Shown: positions 1-8,257 of the stretch, piece after piece | Position numbering within the stretch: the first letter of the stretch is position 1 | How the letters are laid out: each line of letters begins with the position of its first letter | Origin: Clostridiales bacterium Firm_16 | GTDB taxonomy: Bacteria; Bacillota; Clostridia; Saccharofermentanales; Saccharofermentanaceae | DNA: 64,000 bases | NCBI GenBank assembly: GCA_001604185.1 | Contig: LVAV01000113.1 | Coordinates: 1 to 64,000 of the forward strand | Direction: 5' to 3' | The notes under the pieces: model-generated | Told to the model about the DNA's origin: nothing | The model's database searches: none | Seen by the model: the letters and a program-made list of their open reading frames with translations, nothing else | Program-made: the position numbers and the translations under genes

Positions 1-61
1 GTAGCTTAACAACTTACATTATGCAGGATTATGAATTTACACACTAATATGGACTTGACCC

Positions 62-241
62 GACTACTTTGGATCTAGTCCCCATTTCCCGAGCTTCGCA
101 GGGGACTAGAATGCCTCTACCTGGGATTTAGTCCCCTTTTCCACGCTTGTCTGTGGGACTAAATCTCGACTACCTTGAATCTAGTCCCCAGCAGGGGACT
201 AGATTGCCACTACCTGGGATTTAGTCCCCATTTCCACGAAT
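62..241. repeat. Degenerate 53-bp-period palindromic repeat array (about 3-4 units)
   Basis: Copies of the arm GGGGACTAGA/AAAT occur at about 101, 154 (imperfect) and 194, each facing a copy of ATTTAGTCCCC or ATCTAGTCCCC. The first two are 53 bp apart and the third 40 bp further, as if 13 bp had been lost. The same unit forms a regular array at 34216-34570. No coding gene is supported in 1-429; the short ORF across this stretch follows the repeat and has no ribosome binding site. Confidence 0.85.
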
Positions 242-331
242 TAGCTCGAGGTGGCACTTCATTGTGGCACTTCATTCAAGGAGCATCCGACAGCGTGCGC
301 GGCCTGCTTCTGAAATTCTCACTGAAAAAAC

Positions 332-361
332 TTGACAAGCGTAAGCGGATGGGTGTATTTT
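332..361 (+). promoter_or_regulatory. Candidate promoter of the large membrane protein
   Basis: TTGACA at 332-337 and TATTTT at 356-361 are separated by 18 bp. The -35 is perfect and the -10 weak. It lies about 70 bp upstream of the start at 430, which has a strong ribosome binding site (AAGGAGG at 412-418). Confidence 0.45.
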
Positions 362-429
362 GAAGAAAATAGTTTGACTATCAAAGTATTTGCTATGGCT
401 TACCGTTCTTGAAGGAGGTGTGAAGATCC

Positions 430-3400
430 ATGGATTTCATCCTGATCTTACTATTCCTCATATACATCGTTTCTCCAATCCCGCTATTGGTGCTGTTTAT
501 TGTTGCGCAAAGAAAGGCCAACCGCCGCAAGCGTGAGCTGGAAGCGCAGCAGATCGAAAACCGCAAGAGTGAGGAACTGTACCGCCAGTATGTCAATCAG
601 CTCCAGCGCCAGGTGAAGAGCCTGGATCCCCAAGCGGATATTGGTTTTATTCCTGAAAAAGACTCGTCCACGAGTGCGCAGATGCAGCCGGCTTCGGCCG
701 CTCCGTCTCCCTCGGTCGGACCGCACCCGACACCAGTGCCGACACCGGTGGCGCCAGTTGCGCAGCCGACTGTTCCGCAACCTGTCGCGCCGGCTCCACA
801 GTTTTACGCGCAGCCAGCGGTTCCGCAGTCTGTCGCGCCGATCATGGCCGCGCAAACTCAGGCCACACCAGCCACGCAGATTCCTGCGCCAATCGCACAG
901 CCTCAGACCGCGCCGGCTCCACAGATTTACGCGCAACCGCAAACCGTGCAGGCCGCGCCCGTCGCGCAGCCTCAATTCGCGCCGGTCGCTCAACCAGCGG
1001 CTCCGCAAGTGCAGACGAATGTTTCGCCGGTTCCGCAGTATACCGCGCCGGCCGCGCAGTACGCTGCGCAGCCGAAGGCAGATCATTCCCACACTAACCT
1101 GATCCTGATCACGGGCGTGATATTGCTTCTTCTGGCGTCGGTCGGATTCATCTCCGCGACCTGGAGCAACCTGGGCATCGGAGTCCGGGCACTGTGCCTG
1201 TTCTCCTTCAGCGCCATCTTCCTCGGCGCCGGCATCCTGGCCCGTGCGAAGTTCCGCCTCAACAGCACAAGTATCGCATTCTACTCCATCGGCAGCGCCG
1301 CACTGCCCATCACCATCTTCGGCGGCAGTGCTTTTGCATTATTCGGAAGCCACTTCGGAATAGATATTCCGCAGATCTATAACACCTCGCTGCTGGCCTT
1401 CACGGCGTTGCTGATCCTGATGGTATTCGGAAGCATATTCTTCCGAAGCCGGGTCTTCGCCATGGGCGCACTGACGTGCCTGAGCCTGGATGTATTTACC
1501 CTGACACTGATGTACGAATATCCATATTCTCTGGATGTTCTCCTGATCGCCGTATTCGCATCGGCCATGACACTCCTGACACCGATCTTCCAGAAGATCC
1601 CGGAAGAATCGATGTTCCGTCCTTTTGCCAAAGTATTCGAGATCTACGCCATCATCAACCTCTATGTGATGACGCTGATCGCCATTACTATCTCCAGATA
1701 TGACCTGTGGTCCGGACTTTTCCTGGTGGGCCTGGCAGCAGTATTCCTGCTGGCCACGATCCTCCGCCGCAAAACCGGTCTTCTGGCTCTGCCTTCTATC
1801 ATACTGATCCTGGTGGGCGCCGTACAGATCCTCCAGCCGGGCGGAGACCTGGGCAAGATCATCATCTGGATGATCGCCGTAGGTGTGACCTTCATCGCAC
1901 TGCATATGGTTCTGAAGGACAGAAAGATCCTGGGCACCGTGATGTTTGTCTTCGGTCTGGTCTTCCTGATCGGTTCTACTTTCCCGACATTCTTCTACAC
2001 CATGATGGCGCAGGGATGGGCTTTCGCCCTGATGACACTGGTTCCGGCTGCCGTTCTGATCTTCCTTTCCATCAAGAAGAAAGCCGCCATCATCTCTGCC
2101 GCGGCAATACTCCCGGTATTCACCCTTTTCTGGCAATTGATCAGCCGCGTTTTCTGCCTGATCCTGGGATACACCCGCGTGGAATTCTTCGATTTCCGAT
2201 TCTTCGGATTCCCCGGCGATACAGGAAATCTTCCGGATGAATATATCCTGCTTGCCGGACTGATCGTGGCAGGCGTGATGTATTTCCTTTTCAGCTACAT
2301 TCCGCATCACCGGTTCTTCACATCGACAGGCAATATCATGTTGTTCCATTTCTTTGTTTACTTCGGATTCGCATACGTGGCCGAGATGAAGAAACTCCTT
2401 CTGCCGGCGCTGCTGTTCAGCGTAGGATTCGCGATCCTCTCGCTGATCAATGCCTGCAGAAATGACCGCCTCAACGTACGTGATCTTTCGGTAGAGAAGA
2501 TGCCACGTTCCATCACGGCAAACCGTTGCTTCTACGGCGCCATCTGGCCGGTCTTCCTTCCGTGGTTCTTCGAACTTTATTCCAGACAAAACTCCTGGCT
2601 CACAGACTTCGTGGCACTCCTTGCCATGATCCTTTGCTGCTTCGGATATCTCATCTATCGTGTTACTCAGAAGGGTGCCTATGCATGGGCCTTTGAAACA
2701 TCCACGACAACAGCTCAGCCCCAGAGAAAGAGCTTCACGCCCGGCACGACCCTGTCCGTATACCTGGGCAGTGTTGCGGTGGTGGTCCTTCTGTTCAGCA
2801 TGATAGATATGGATACGAAGTACTTCCTCGAGAATTACCCGGTCTGCTACGTGATCAAGCACCTGATCGTGCTTCTGGTTCCGGCGTTCCTGTTCTTCGT
2901 GGCTTTCCGCGAGATCCGAAAAGATCCGGAGAACGCACGGCATTCTGCAGGCGTCTTCCTGTGGACACTGTCGGGCCTGATCTCCTTCGCCGTACTTCTT
3001 CCGTACGTACGATCCGTTTTCCGGGGCGAACTGGAAGACAGCTTCTACACATCCGTGCAGTTCATCCTGCCGCTGCTGGCTGTCGTGATCCTGGGCATAC
3101 TGGCCGTGAAACTCAGAAAGACCGATCTTGCCGAAGCCACCTCCGTGCAGAAAGCACTGTTCTACTTCGCGATGGGCATCAGCGCCCTGACCGTGATCTT
3201 CCGCTTCTCCGGACTTCCGCATGACGCGGTGCCGGTCCTGCCGATCCTCATGGGACTGCAGATGATCGCCTTCATCGTATTATTCTGGAAAAACACTCGC
3301 ACCGTGATTTCTGTGCTGGGCGTTTCGCTTCCAGCCACACTGATCTGCTGGAACATCCTTGCCACCGGCCGCTACTATTTCAAGAGGATCGACGGTATTC

Positions 3401-4257
3401 CGACAGCCCTTCAGGTACTGGTCTACCTGCTGCCTGTAGTGGTCTACTGCGGTATCCTTCTGGCACGCAAGAAAACTCCGGTATCCCGTCAGCATATGTT
3501 CTGGGCAGCTCTGGCTTCCCAGCTGTCGGTGTTCATCATGATCCCGGGACTGACCAGAAGTGCCAATGTAAAACTGGAGAACCTGGCCAATACATACGAC
3601 CGCGTGACGGAAGGTGCCAACTTCCTGGACAAGCTCTTCCGATCCTCACCGATATCCTTTGCCCAGTCACATTACGCTGTGATCGGTCTTCTGGGATTCC
3701 TGCTGATCGAGGTCTGCTATCTGATCCTGAACAAAATAAGCGAGAAGCGCCGTCGTGCGGTGGCGCTGATACTGGTAACCTTGTCCACGGTCTTCTGGAT
3801 GCCGATGTGCGGATATCCGTCTGTGGCCCACCTGATCGAACAGTTCTATCTGGTACCGGGTGCCGTATTCATTGCACTTCTGACATGGATCTTCCCGGAC
3901 AGAAAGAAACAGGAACTGACTTCCGGAGGCACCAGTCAGCCTTATACGGGACTGGAAATCATAAGACTGATCTACTCTTGCCTGACCATGGCGATCCTGG
4001 CGGTCATCGCACTGAGCTGCGACGATGTGTTCAGCCTCATCTTCTTCGGTGTAGTCAGCTTCGCCATTCTCGTGATCGCATATTTCCTCAAGAAGAAGGC
4101 GTACATCATTCTGGGCGCTGTCTGTATCTTAGGTATGCTGGCCTACATCGCCAACCGTATCTGGGGCAACATGGCCTGGTGGATCTACCTCTTCGTCACC
4201 GGTGCGACCTTGATCACCATCGCGGTACGAAACGAGATCCGAAAGAGGAAGAACTGA
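430..4257 (+). CDS. Giant polytopic membrane protein with proline-rich N-terminal region
   Basis: 1275 residues; function unknown. Residues 1-25 form a membrane helix, followed by a charged, probably helical stretch (about 28-60). About 80-215 is a low-complexity Pro/Ala/Gln region with recurring APQxYAQP-type motifs. From about 225 to the end the chain is almost continuous hydrophobic segments, by eye some 30 or more. The start of the membrane part (about 225-300) resembles DUF2157-type membrane proteins, but I cannot assign a family securely. The start at 430 is set by AAGGAGG eight to ten bases upstream. It is the only gene of its transcript, with a terminator at 4431-4470. The long antisense frame across 1339-3222 is a codon-bias shadow. 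The protein may span the envelope with a flexible linker, but no catalytic motif is visible. Confidence 0.85.
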   Translation: MDFILILLFLIYIVSPIPLLVLFIVAQRKANRRKRELEAQQIENRKSEELYRQYVNQLQRQVKSLDPQADIGFIPEKDSSTSAQMQPASAAPSPSVGPHPTPVPTPVAPVAQPTVPQPVAPAPQFYAQPAVPQSVAPIMAAQTQATPATQIPAPIAQPQTAPAPQIYAQPQTVQAAPVAQPQFAPVAQPAAPQVQTNVSPVPQYTAPAAQYAAQPKADHSHTNLILITGVILLLLASVGFISATWSNLGIGVRALCLFSFSAIFLGAGILARAKFRLNSTSIAFYSIGSAALPITIFGGSAFALFGSHFGIDIPQIYNTSLLAFTALLILMVFGSIFFRSRVFAMGALTCLSLDVFTLTLMYEYPYSLDVLLIAVFASAMTLLTPIFQKIPEESMFRPFAKVFEIYAIINLYVMTLIAITISRYDLWSGLFLVGLAAVFLLATILRRKTGLLALPSIILILVGAVQILQPGGDLGKIIIWMIAVGVTFIALHMVLKDRKILGTVMFVFGLVFLIGSTFPTFFYTMMAQGWAFALMTLVPAAVLIFLSIKKKAAIISAAAILPVFTLFWQLISRVFCLILGYTRVEFFDFRFFGFPGDTGNLPDEYILLAGLIVAGVMYFLFSYIPHHRFFTSTGNIMLFHFFVYFGFAYVAEMKKLLLPALLFSVGFAILSLINACRNDRLNVRDLSVEKMPRSITANRCFYGAIWPVFLPWFFELYSRQNSWLTDFVALLAMILCCFGYLIYRVTQKGAYAWAFETSTTTAQPQRKSFTPGTTLSVYLGSVAVVVLLFSMIDMDTKYFLENYPVCYVIKHLIVLLVPAFLFFVAFREIRKDPENARHSAGVFLWTLSGLISFAVLLPYVRSVFRGELEDSFYTSVQFILPLLAVVILGILAVKLRKTDLAEATSVQKALFYFAMGISALTVIFRFSGLPHDAVPVLPILMGLQMIAFIVLFWKNTRTVISVLGVSLPATLICWNILATGRYYFKRIDGIPTALQVLVYLLPVVVYCGILLARKKTPVSRQHMFWAALASQLSVFIMIPGLTRSANVKLENLANTYDRVTEGANFLDKLFRSSPISFAQSHYAVIGLLGFLLIEVCYLILNKISEKRRRAVALILVTLSTVFWMPMCGYPSVAHLIEQFYLVPGAVFIALLTWIFPDRKKQELTSGGTSQPYTGLEIIRLIYSCLTMAILAVIALSCDDVFSLIFFGVVSFAILVIAYFLKKKAYIILGAVCILGMLAYIANRIWGNMAWWIYLFVTGATLITIAVRNEIRKRKN

Positions 4258-4430
4258 CCCGGCACGGAGAGGCCGGAAACAAGAACGGCCCGGCACGGAG
4301 AGAAGAGTTCTCCGGCTGAGCACGGGATATAGAAACCTTCATCCGGCAGTCGTCGGAGATGGTAGTAAAACTTGCGGGACGCGCGCCTTTCAGGCAAATG
4401 GAAGGATGCGGAGGCTATAAAATGGGGGGA

Positions 4431-4470
4431 TAAAGGTCATCGATTCTCTACGAGATCGATGGCCTTTTTT
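4431..4470. terminator. Bidirectional intrinsic terminator overlapping a coding 3' end
   Basis: AAAGGTCATCGAT pairs with ATCGATGGCCTTT around a short loop and is followed by TTTTTT on the plus strand, so it would end the transcript of the gene at 430-4257. The stem also encodes the last codons and stop of the convergent minus-strand gene, and an A-rich flank gives a weaker U tract in that direction. Confidence 0.7.
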
Positions 4471-5660
4471 CCAACTTCCAGAATGCATCCGCCCTCGTCG
4501 GTAGAGGTGGATGCTTCCGAAGGATCGATCAGATCCGGACCGATCTCCAGATAGAAGATCTTGTAATCGTCATTGTCCAGAGTGTAGCCGTGCTGACCTT
4601 TCTTATAGGCGCCGAAACTGTATCCGCGGAGGGCGGCAAATCCGCACTCGTATCCCTCGGCGATGGCGCCGCTGCCGCTCATTTCCTCCTCTGTCAGAGG
4701 ACGGCGGGTGCCTTCGTAGGTAGAAAGATACTCCACAACTTCGTCGATCTTTTGGCGGTCTTCCGGTGTGACATCCGGCGCCACACGAAGGAAAGTCGCA
4801 CCATTGGTGTTATGGAACATGGCCGTCTTCACGGAGATACCCCGCTCACGAAGAAGAGTATTCGGATTCAGAGCTTTTGCCACATTAAAACTGGCGTGAT
4901 CGCTGAAGATCAGGATATCGAAATACTGGATGCCTTTGGAAAGGTCGTTGCCGGAGGCGCGCTCTACATCTTCGATGGCGTCCAGCAGGATCCCCAGACG
5001 GCGGTCGTCATTCTCCAGAGAGTGGTGGACTTCCTGGGAATCGATGCCGTGGGCGTGTTTCTGGTGGTCGGTGTCCTGAAGATGGAGCATGTACAGGCCG
5101 ATCTTCTGCTTGCGGATCAGGTCCGCAGCAGAGCTGGCGATAAAGTTATCCACGCCGCACAGGTCGAAAGGCTTGAAGACCTTCCGGTGACGGAAGAATT
5201 TGCAGATGATGAACCCCAGGGAGCTGTAGCGCACGAAACGGGCACCGCGGATCAGGAGACTCTCGGTACCGGGGACCTCGGCCATGTGGTAGCGCACCTT
5301 CTCACCGAGGGTGACAGGGTACAGCATGGCACAGGTGGGGATGCCCTTTCTCTGGGCCCGGGACAGAAGGGACGGAACCTTCAGAAGCTTCTTGTTACAA
5401 CGCCAGACCTCAGCCTTTTTGCCGGGAGTGTCGATGACATTATCGAAAATACCGTGTTCACGCGGCAGCTCACCGGTGGAGATACTGGCGTGGACGGAAT
5501 AGGTGTTGGATACGAATATGGAATCGATGTTGCGGTGAAGCTTGCCGTAGGCGGCAAGCCGGCTGAAATTCTTCTGGGTGAGAAGAAAATCGATGTCACG
5601 GTCGGAGATGGCATCCAGCGACACCATGATAATAGGACGTGTAGGTTTTGCCTGACTCAT
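4437..5660 (-). CDS. Alkaline-phosphatase-superfamily phosphodiesterase (nucleotide pyrophosphatase type)
   Basis: 407 residues. The N-terminus MVSLDAIS supplies the first metal-binding Asp, and SNTYSVHASISTG carries the Thr/Ser nucleophile region with the typical LPREHGI that follows. LQDTDHQKHAHG, FSDHASF and QHGY supply the remaining Asp and His metal ligands. All two-metal ligands expected of the PF01663 type therefore seem present. No signal peptide or membrane helix is visible, so a cytoplasmic enzyme is likely; the substrate is unknown. The start at 5660 follows GGGAGGA; the frame is open further upstream but that extension overlaps deoB and has no support. It is divergent from deoB, itself an AP-superfamily member, but the two are not close paralogues. 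Confidence 0.85.
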   Translation of the reverse strand: MSQAKPTRPIIMVSLDAISDRDIDFLLTQKNFSRLAAYGKLHRNIDSIFVSNTYSVHASISTGELPREHGIFDNVIDTPGKKAEVWRCNKKLLKVPSLLSRAQRKGIPTCAMLYPVTLGEKVRYHMAEVPGTESLLIRGARFVRYSSLGFIICKFFRHRKVFKPFDLCGVDNFIASSAADLIRKQKIGLYMLHLQDTDHQKHAHGIDSQEVHHSLENDDRRLGILLDAIEDVERASGNDLSKGIQYFDILIFSDHASFNVAKALNPNTLLRERGISVKTAMFHNTNGATFLRVAPDVTPEDRQKIDEVVEYLSTYEGTRRPLTEEEMSGSGAIAEGYECGFAALRGYSFGAYKKGQHGYTLDNDDYKIFYLEIGPDLIDPSEASTSTDEGGCILEVGKKAIDLVENR

Positions 5661-5702
5661 AGGAAATCCTCCCGGATCGAATCCAATCACGAATTTATAC
5701 GA

Positions 5703-5708
5703 TATAAT
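5703..5708 (+). promoter_or_regulatory. Candidate -10 element for deoB operon
   Basis: TATAAT lies in the 102-bp divergent spacer between the phosphodiesterase gene and deoB. No good -35 is visible at 17 bp, so an activator or extended contacts may be needed. The same AT-rich patch could serve the divergent gene. Confidence 0.35.
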
Positions 5709-5762
5709 TAGAACAGAATTTACCGTACCTCGCAAGCGTAGCGGGGTGAAAGAGGCAGTAAC

Positions 5763-6941
5763 ATGGGCAAAAGAGTGATTCTTATCGTGCTGGACAGTTG
5801 CGGCATCGGCGGAGCGAAGGATGCAGAGGCTTTCGGAGACGAAGGCTCCCACACACTCGCCGCCTGCTCTAAGGACAGTGCTTTTTCCATATCGAACATG
5901 AAGCGCATCGGCATGGGATGCATTCCGGACGCGCTTCCTTACGATGAACCCACCGGCAAGGGCGTGGGCGCCTGGGCGAGGCTCGAGGAGGCCTCCATGG
6001 GCAAGGATACCACCATCGGCCACTGGGAGATCGCGGGTGTGATCTCGCCGAAGCCGCTGCCGACCTATCCGGAAGGATTCCCGCCGGAGGTCATCGAGGA
6101 GTTCGAGAAGCAGACCGGCCGCAAAACGCTGTGCAACAAGCCTTACTCGGGCACTGAGGTGATCCGGGACTACGGCAGACAGCACGTGGAGACCGGAGAC
6201 CTGATCGTCTATACTTCTGCGGACAGCGTGTTTCAGATCGCATCTCACGAAGAAGTCGTTCCGGTAAAAGAACTGTACCGTTACTGCGAGATCGCAAGGG
6301 AGATCCTGGTGGGCGAACACGGCGTCGGCCGCGTAATTGCAAGACCTTTTGTAGGAGAATACCCGAACTTTGAGAGAACCTCCAACCGTCACGATTTCTC
6401 CCTTCTGCCGCCTCGTCCGACTCTGCTGGACGACCTCACCGAGGCCAAGATTCCGGTGTACGGCGTTGGCAAGATCTACGATATTTTTGCCGGTAAAGGC
6501 GTGGGCATGTCGGTCCGTACGTCGGGAAATGCCGACGGTATCGAGCAGACTCTGGGCGCCATGGACATGCAGAAAGAGGGCCTGATCTTCGTCAATCTCG
6601 TGGACTTCGATATGCTTTACGGCCACAGAAATGACGTGACCGGATACGCCACGGCCCTGACCTATTTCGATGACCGTCTGCCGGAGATCCTGTCCCGTAT
6701 GCAGAAGGACGATATCCTCATGATCACTGCCGATCACGGCTGCGATCCCTCCACGCCTTCCACGGACCATTCCCGTGAGAACGTGCCCTTCCTGGCCTAT
6801 GGCGAGCGGGTTCGTCCGGGCACGGATCTGGGAGTCAGAAGAAGCTTCGCGGATATCGCCAAGACCATCGGTGATTTCTTCGGGATCAATACGAATAATC
6901 TGGATGGCGAGTCCTTCTGGAAAGAAATGCGGAAGAACTAA
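5763..6941 (+). CDS. deoB: Phosphopentomutase
   Basis: 392 residues, full length for DeoB. It interconverts ribose or deoxyribose 1-phosphate and 5-phosphate in the cytoplasm, feeding nucleoside sugars to DeoC. LDSCGIGG at the N-terminus provides a metal-binding Asp. DTTIGHWEI carries the phosphorylated Thr. TADHGCDP and TDHSREN near the C-terminus give the other Mn ligands. It begins 102 bp from the divergent phosphodiesterase and is followed 92 bp later by deoC and then cdd, a complete deoxyribonucleoside salvage set. The ribosome binding site is weak (GGGGTGAAAGAGG). Confidence 0.97.
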   Translation: MGKRVILIVLDSCGIGGAKDAEAFGDEGSHTLAACSKDSAFSISNMKRIGMGCIPDALPYDEPTGKGVGAWARLEEASMGKDTTIGHWEIAGVISPKPLPTYPEGFPPEVIEEFEKQTGRKTLCNKPYSGTEVIRDYGRQHVETGDLIVYTSADSVFQIASHEEVVPVKELYRYCEIAREILVGEHGVGRVIARPFVGEYPNFERTSNRHDFSLLPPRPTLLDDLTEAKIPVYGVGKIYDIFAGKGVGMSVRTSGNADGIEQTLGAMDMQKEGLIFVNLVDFDMLYGHRNDVTGYATALTYFDDRLPEILSRMQKDDILMITADHGCDPSTPSTDHSRENVPFLAYGERVRPGTDLGVRRSFADIAKTIGDFFGINTNNLDGESFWKEMRKN

Positions 6942-7033
6942 GACGCGGCGCGGACATTTTTGCCGTTGTCAAAAAAACTGCCCCATGGGTTCTATGGGCA
7001 CATGAAGTGCTATGTGAGAAAGGAAGTACCGAT

Positions 7034-7681
7034 ATGCAGTATTCAGAAGAAGAGAAGAAGATCCTAAGCAAAGTCGACCATACCTTGCTTCGTACCACAT
7101 CTACCCTGGAGGAGATCCGGGCTTTGTGCAAGGCGGCGCTGGCGGCCGGTACCGCCAGTGTCTGTATTCCGCCCTGCTATGTCAACGATGCGGCCCAGTT
7201 CCTGAAAGGACAGCTTCCGGTATGCACGGTGATCGGTTTTCCGAACGGATACTCGACTACCGCGGCCAAAGCTTTTGAAGCGAAAGAAGCCATCCGTCTG
7301 GGAGCTTCGGAGATCGATATGGTGGTCAATCTCTGCGATGTGAAGAACGGCAATTTCGACCGGGTATATCTGGAGCTTCTGGCCATGCGGGAAGCCTGTG
7401 AAGGCGTGATCCTGAAGGTGATCATCGAGACCTGCCAGCTGACGCGGGAAGAGAAGATCAAGATGTGCGAACTGGTGAGCAAAGCCAAGGCTGATTTCAT
7501 CAAGACATCTACCGGATTCTCTACCGGTGGCGCGACCATCGAGGACGTACGTCTTCTGCGTGAATATTCCGCTCCGGAGGTGAAGGTGAAAGCCGCCGGC
7601 GGTATCAAGGATATGGAGGACGCCAAGGCCATGATCGAGGCCGGCGCGGACAGACTCGGCACCAGCAGACTGGTCAAGTGA
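7034..7681 (+). CDS. deoC: Deoxyribose-phosphate aldolase
   Basis: 215 residues, typical of short DeoC enzymes. It cleaves 2-deoxyribose 5-phosphate into acetaldehyde and glyceraldehyde 3-phosphate. DHTLL at the N-terminus and ADFIKTSTGFSTGGAT, with the Schiff-base Lys at about 156, are diagnostic, and VKAAGGIKD holds the second conserved Lys. The ATG at 7034 is chosen because AAAGGAAG lies at the right distance and the product then starts like other DeoC proteins; an upstream ATG at 7007 would add nine unsupported residues. It lies between deoB and cdd on the same strand. Confidence 0.96.
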   Translation: MQYSEEEKKILSKVDHTLLRTTSTLEEIRALCKAALAAGTASVCIPPCYVNDAAQFLKGQLPVCTVIGFPNGYSTTAAKAFEAKEAIRLGASEIDMVVNLCDVKNGNFDRVYLELLAMREACEGVILKVIIETCQLTREEKIKMCELVSKAKADFIKTSTGFSTGGATIEDVRLLREYSAPEVKVKAAGGIKDMEDAKAMIEAGADRLGTSRLVK

Positions 7682-7702
7682 GAGACGGAAAGGCGGTCTT
7701 GT

Positions 7703-8101
7703 ATGGATCACAAGTGGTTACTTCAGCAGGCACATGAAGCACGGCAGATGGCCTACGCACCCTATTCCGGGTTTGCCGTAGGCGCGGCTCTTCTGACCCG
7801 GGAGGGGAAAGTGTACCGCGGATGCAATATCGAATCCTCGGTTTTTTCACCCAGTCTCTGCGCAGAGAGAGTGGCTCTGGCCAAGGCCATCAGCGAGGGG
7901 GAGAAGGAGTTCGCCGCCATCGCTATCGTCGGTGCCAATGTGGGTGAGGAACCGGTGCATGCATGCTTCCCCTGCGGCGTCTGCCGCCAGGTCTTAAGTG
8001 AGCATGTGGACCTGGAGTCCTTCCTGGTGGTGGTGGAAGAAGAGGGCGAGGTTAAGACCCATACGCTTGGGGAGTTGTTGCCGAAAGCTTTCGTGTTCTG
8101 A
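7703..8101 (+). CDS. cdd: Cytidine deaminase
   Basis: 132 residues, a normal homotetrameric-type enzyme that deaminates cytidine and deoxycytidine to uridine nucleosides. The zinc site is visible: CNIESSVFSPSLCAERVAL gives a Cys ligand and the proton-shuttling Glu (CAE), and PCGVCRQVL gives the other two Cys ligands. It begins 21 bp after deoC and completes the deo operon, so pyrimidine deoxynucleosides could be deaminated and their sugar passed to glycolysis. Confidence 0.96.
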   Translation: MDHKWLLQQAHEARQMAYAPYSGFAVGAALLTREGKVYRGCNIESSVFSPSLCAERVALAKAISEGEKEFAAIAIVGANVGEEPVHACFPCGVCRQVLSEHVDLESFLVVVEEEGEVKTHTLGELLPKAFVF

Positions 8102-8135
8102 GGGAAAACTGTGCAATCTTACAATCCCCGTAGAA

Positions 8136-8163
8136 TTGAAAGAATCCGAAAACTTTATATAAT
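8136..8163 (+). promoter_or_regulatory. Promoter of the LTA-synthase-like gene cluster
   Basis: TTGAAA at 8136-8141 and TATAAT at 8158-8163 are 16 bp apart. The predicted transcript starts near 8170, leaving an approximately 88-nt leader containing GGATC direct and inverted repeats (8216-8241) before the GTG at 8258. Confidence 0.65.
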
Positions 8164-8257
8164 GTTTTAGAGAAGAACCGTTGAGAGGAAACGAGAGAAA
8201 ACAGGGAGAAAGATTTCGGATCTTAAGGATCTTAGGGATCCGCCGCAAGAGGTTTTT

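Noticed and set aside
175-363. Short ORF (62 codons) at the left end
   Set aside because: It begins in the repeat array, has no ribosome binding site and contains the promoter of the next gene.
1339-3222. Long open frame on the minus strand (627 codons) inside the large membrane protein gene
   Set aside because: Its composition (Glu, Gln, Asp, His and Arg in excess, no domain) is that of an antisense shadow of GC-biased coding DNA; there is no start signal.
5661-6770. In-frame 370-residue N-terminal extension of the minus-strand phosphodiesterase
   Set aside because: It lies antisense to deoB, the GGGAGGA site and MSQAK start at 5660 are convincing, and the family begins there.
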